Shown piece by piece: positions 6,225-8,791 of a DNA stretch of 8,791 bases. A program made the position numbers and the translations under genes. Within the stretch, counting starts at the first letter, position 1. Each line of letters begins with the position of its first letter. This stretch comes from DATBFX01 sp036558305 (GTDB lineage Bacteria; Chloroflexota; Chloroflexia; Thermomicrobiales; UBA6265): NCBI GenBank assembly GCA_036558305.1, contig DATBFX010000577.1:1-8791 (forward strand), in the 5' to 3' direction. Under the pieces are notes generated by a model that was not told where the DNA came from, did no database searches, and saw only the letters and a list, made by a program, of their open reading frames with translations.

Positions 6225-8456
6225 TCATCGCTTCGCGCGCGTGGCGCTGCCAGGCGGTGTGCCGGCTGACGGGCTCAGGGTCAACCCGGGCCGGCGGAAA
6301 CTAGCCCCTGGCTGACCCTTGCTGGTTAGCGTGATCGCGACCCGGGAGGTTTCCGCCGGGCAGAGAACGGCTACGCGCATCGAAGACCAGGCAGCGGATT
6401 GGGTCGTGGCGTCGGACTCGGCGGAGAGCGTCCGAAGTGTCGTCCCCGTCGCGGACTGGCAGGCAAGCGTCGCCGCGCTGCCGCCTCGGAATTCCACGGT
6501 CAGGGTATACAGCCCCGGCACCGCCGGCTCGACGTGGCGGGAAGCGCTCGCCTTCGTCGGCGATTGGTCGAAGACGAGGATGCCTCCGTTTCCTTCTGGG
6601 TCCGGTGCGACGTGGGCGCCGGCCGGCGGTAGCTGCCAGCCCCCCCCGTCCGGGCCGATTGCGACGGCGCCTCCGCCGCTGCCCACGGGTGCCCCCAGCG
6701 ACGCCCCGGGCCGGGCGTACAGCACGAGCTGCATCAGGTAGTAGTAGACGATGGTGACGGGCTGGTAGCCGAGGCTCTTCAGGGACTCCTCGACCGCGGG
6801 GTAGTTGAACCGCCGGACGAGCCAGACGGCATCGCTCGCCGGATCCTGCGGCGGGAGCAGGTCCGCCAGGCGCCCGTTGCTGACGTCGGCCATGGCCGGC
6901 CCGCGGTCGAGCCAGCGGTCGCCGCCGGTTTCGCGCTCGAGTTGGCCGTCGAGAAGGGTGATGACGCGCGCCCGCGCCAGGTCGTCGTGCGCGTAGACGT
7001 CCAGGACGTCGGTGACAAAGCCGTCCGCCGAGGGGACGAGGATCGGTTTCCCGAGGTCGACCTGACTCGCCAGGTCGGCGGCCAACCGGGGAAACTCGTT
7101 GCGGCTGCCGTTGAAGTAGACCGTCGGCAGGGTCGCCAGCGACACCGCCACCATGAAGCACCAGCCGACGGCACCAATTCTCCGCGGCCAGGGAGACCCG
7201 AAGCGGGTCACCGCGGGGCCAGCCAGGGCCGCGCTGACGAGGAGCGCCCACCCGGGTACGACCACGAGCATCGTGCGGGCCGCGAACCCGGGGCTGAGTT
7301 GACTCGCTCCGACGGTGACAACGATCGTCCCCGCGATCAGCAAACCGGTCACGGTCAGCGCGCGCGGGGCGCGACGGAGCGCCAGGACGCCGGCCACGAC
7401 AATCGGGACCAAGGCGAGCTGCAACCACGGTCGAGCGTCCGGCCAGCGGTCCCAGGCGCTTGCGTGGGCGTCGTGCACCTGCGAGCCGTAGTTGTTGAAG
7501 CCGAGGAGATAGAGTGCCGCCATTCGGGCGTTGTCCTGGTTGACCACCAGAAAATCGCGGCCGCCGCCGCCGTAGTGCCGGGACGCGGCAACGGTGTCAC
7601 GGAGTTGGGGCACCCAGGGGAGGTAGGCCAGGACCGCGGCGCCGATCGCTGCTGCCAGGTATCGAGCTGGGCGGCCGCCGCGCCGCAGGAGCGGCACGAG
7701 CAGGACCGCTTGCGGCGCGAGCGCGTAGGCGGCGCTGTAGTCGACGTAGAGCGCGACCGCCAGTGCCACGCCGTACCCGACCGCCCACGCCGGCCGCGGC
7801 GACTGCGACAAGGCGATCAGGCAGAGATACGACGCCAGCACCGCCAGTACCAGCACCGTGTACATCCGGCCCCAACGGGACGCAAAGATGTGCAGCGGCG
7901 AGACGGACAGCAGCACCGTCGCGGCGAACGCCGCCCGACGGTCGAGGAGCCGCAGGCAGAGCGCATAGAAGAGCGGGACGGTCGCCACGCCCGCGAGCAC
8001 GGCGACGACGCGGGCCGCGAGCACCTCTGGCACGGCCAGCGTCGCCAGTTTCGCCAGCGCGAAGAAGAGGGGCGGGTGATAGTCGTAGAAGCCGTCGAGA
8101 CCGAGGACGCCGCGCCACGACTGGCGGGTGAAGGTCAGGGTATAGCCCTCGTCGACGCTCAATCCCAGGTAGCCGAGCCGCGGCAGGCGCAGCACCGCAG
8201 CCAGCAGGGTAACGACCACGATGTCGACCCAGACCGGTATCCTCGGGTGCGGTGCAACGTTTTGCAGTCGCGTACGTACGGTCGGCGATGGGACCGGGGC
8301 GGCGGCGGGGCAGGGAGCCGTCGCCCCGCTCGGAGCGCGTGCGCCGCTGTCGCTCCGTCCGGCGGGCCGGCGGTGCCGGCGGCGCCGGCCCGCACGCCCG
8401 CCACGGCCGAGTGCAAAACCTTGCGCCGCACCCGGTATCGTCTCCGTTCTTGGCAT
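6225..8456 (-). CDS. Membrane glycosyltransferase of the GT-C (PMT/ArnT, GT39/GT83-like) superfamily
   Basis: This is a predicted polytopic enzyme that transfers a sugar from a lipid-phosphate donor to an acceptor on the outer face of the membrane; neither substrate can be inferred. The 743-residue protein has a first helix at about 75-91, then the catalytic-type acidic pair D102-E103 (LSVDEGYT) in the first external loop and HPPL (127-130), both typical of the superfamily. About nine more helices follow to residue 445, among them 145-166, 176-192, 199-217, 224-240, 265-281, 345-361, 367-384, 395-412 and 425-443. Residues about 455-580 form a soluble region, and about 640-735 look beta-rich (GLYTLTVEFRGGSAATLAC), possibly a carbohydrate-binding-like fold. 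The Arg/Pro/Ala-rich N-terminus (1-73) looks non-conserved, but the ATG at 8456 is the only ATG before the first helix. No good ribosome binding site is visible. It converges with the small gene ending at 6197. Confidence 0.87.
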   Translation of the reverse strand: MPRTETIPGAAQGFALGRGGRAGRRRRHRRPAGRSDSGARAPSGATAPCPAAAPVPSPTVRTRLQNVAPHPRIPVWVDIVVVTLLAAVLRLPRLGYLGLSVDEGYTLTFTRQSWRGVLGLDGFYDYHPPLFFALAKLATLAVPEVLAARVVAVLAGVATVPLFYALCLRLLDRRAAFAATVLLSVSPLHIFASRWGRMYTVLVLAVLASYLCLIALSQSPRPAWAVGYGVALAVALYVDYSAAYALAPQAVLLVPLLRRGGRPARYLAAAIGAAVLAYLPWVPQLRDTVAASRHYGGGGRDFLVVNQDNARMAALYLLGFNNYGSQVHDAHASAWDRWPDARPWLQLALVPIVVAGVLALRRAPRALTVTGLLIAGTIVVTVGASQLSPGFAARTMLVVVPGWALLVSAALAGPAVTRFGSPWPRRIGAVGWCFMVAVSLATLPTVYFNGSRNEFPRLAADLASQVDLGKPILVPSADGFVTDVLDVYAHDDLARARVITLLDGQLERETGGDRWLDRGPAMADVSNGRLADLLPPQDPASDAVWLVRRFNYPAVEESLKSLGYQPVTIVYYYLMQLVLYARPGASLGAPVGSGGGAVAIGPDGGGWQLPPAGAHVAPDPEGNGGILVFDQSPTKASASRHVEPAVPGLYTLTVEFRGGSAATLACQSATGTTLRTLSAESDATTQSAAWSSMRVAVLCPAETSRVAITLTSKGQPGASFRRPGLTLSPSAGTPPGSATRAKR
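8362..8393. repeat. 11-bp GC hairpin within the 5' end of the glycosyltransferase gene
   Basis: Arms at 8362-8372 (GCGGGCCGGCG) and 8383-8393 are exact reverse complements with a 10-nt loop. In the gene it encodes part of the arginine-rich N-terminal segment (around residues 22-32). In mRNA it would be very stable and lies about 60 bases after the start codon. It may be another dispersed palindrome or just a result of high local GC. Confidence 0.5.
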
Positions 8457-8474
8457 ACCGAAGACTCGTTTCGT

Positions 8475-8594
8475 CTAGTGCGCGGTGATCAGTTCGTCGA
8501 GCGGCCCGCAGGCCGTTGTCGTAGCGAGATCGGGCCGCTCGCCGGCTTCCGAGGCCGTCTGCACCGCCACGCGGTCCTGACGAAACCACAGCAT
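8475..8594 (-). CDS. Possible 39-codon ORF just upstream of the glycosyltransferase gene
   Basis: On the minus strand an ATG at 8594 is preceded by GGAG at eight-base spacing, one of the better ribosome binding sites in this window. It opens a 39-codon frame (MLWFRQDRVAVQTASEAGER and on) ending in TAG at 8475, 18 bases before the glycosyltransferase ATG. Most third codon positions are G or C. I recognise no family; the peptide has no membrane helix or signal. It could be a small protein, a leader peptide whose translation couples to the weakly initiated gene behind it, or the fragment of an older gene. Chance cannot be excluded at this length. Confidence 0.35.
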   Translation of the reverse strand: MLWFRQDRVAVQTASEAGERPDLATTTACGPLDELITAH

Positions 8595-8678
8595 CCCTTT
8601 CGCTCCCCACTCCAGTGGCGGGAAGCCTACTACCGCACCCGCCCGCCTCCAAGCCCTCCACTATCTCCAAATGTCTGC

Positions 8679-8791
8679 GTGGTCCCGACCATCGCGGCGC
8701 TGGTCATCTTCGGCTTGGTCGTAACTGGTGGCTGGCCATCGGACCGCGCGGCGATCCCGGCGGTGGCGATCACCGCCGGGATCGCCGCCTA
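8679..8791 (+). CDS. Possible start of a membrane protein gene, cut by the window end
   Basis: A frame running off the right edge encodes VVPTIAALVIFGLVVTGG, a plausible membrane helix, then WPSDRAAIPAVAITAGIAA, a plausible second helix. GTG at 8679 is the first reasonable start before the helix. The same frame stays open leftward beyond 8600 but is proline-rich and unconvincing there. No clear ribosome binding site is visible. The ATG at 8671 is in another frame and stops after 17 codons. If real, the gene would be divergent from the glycosyltransferase and the 39-codon ORF, with promoters between about 8595 and 8678, where I see no recognisable element. Confidence 0.35.
   Translation, partial: MVPTIAALVIFGLVVTGGWPSDRAAIPAVAITAGIAA
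8748..8788. repeat. Perfect 18-bp hairpin with 5-nt loop at the right edge
   Basis: Bases 8748-8765 and 8771-8788 are exact reverse complements around the loop GCGAT. The stem is GC-rich and perfect along its length. The window ends three bases later, so a T-run that would mark a terminator cannot be seen on the plus strand; on the minus strand no T-run follows. It lies inside the possible partial membrane-protein frame (encoding AAIPAV...TAGIAA). That frame and the hairpin may be competing explanations for the same bases. Confidence 0.75.

Noticed and set aside
7597..8670. A 357-codon minus-strand frame overlapping the 5' half of the glycosyltransferase gene
   Set aside because: It reads as an Arg/Ala/Pro-rich shadow in another frame; the membrane helices, DE pair and HPPL motif are in the 6225-8456 frame.

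Overview
The window is GC-rich bacterial DNA (roughly two thirds G+C) with tightly packed genes, strong G/C preference at third codon positions and long spurious open frames on the antisense strand. Gene content (dipeptide-type ABC permeases, a CCA-adding enzyme with an HD domain, a pyrimidine-precursor/sulfonate-type ABC pair, a GT-C glycosyltransferase) and the many palindromic repeats fit Chloroflexota (Thermomicrobia-like) best. That placement is an inference from style; no rRNA or other phylogenetic marker is present.

Layout, left to right. At 1-53 a GGCGGAAGGC-type repeat is cut by the window edge. It is followed by two co-directional permease genes of a peptide/nickel-type ABC importer (67-1927, +). 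A 74-codon gene of unknown function (1949-2173, -) meets them tail to tail and is less GC-rich than its surroundings. A perfect 26-bp inverted repeat (2226-2296) separates it from cca (2328-3779, -). A divergent spacer of about 340 bp leads to an ABC ATPase (4119-4994, +) and a permease (about 5108-5884, +) of the SsuBC/ThiZX type. A small hypothetical gene (5877-6197, +) overlaps the end of the permease. A large membrane glycosyltransferase of the ArnT/PMT superfamily (6225-8456, -) follows, preceded on its strand by a possible 39-codon ORF (8475-8594). The right edge holds the possible start of another membrane protein and a perfect 18-bp hairpin (8748-8788).

How it fits together. The two ABC importers are each incomplete here. 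The first shows only its permeases, with the binding protein and ATPases presumably upstream. The second shows ATPase and permease but no binding protein. cca (tRNA 3'-end maturation) and the glycosyltransferase look like independent units. I see no CRISPR array, toxin-antitoxin pair, phage, transposase or obvious new defence system.

The most notable feature is the number of palindromic repeats of different sequence types. Two of them sit where they shape the N-termini of the second importer. A perfect 25-bp inverted repeat is translated in frame inside the predicted ATPase N-terminus. A second repeat, of the CCCTCACCCCC type, fills the ATPase-permease junction and supplies the most plausible permease start codon.
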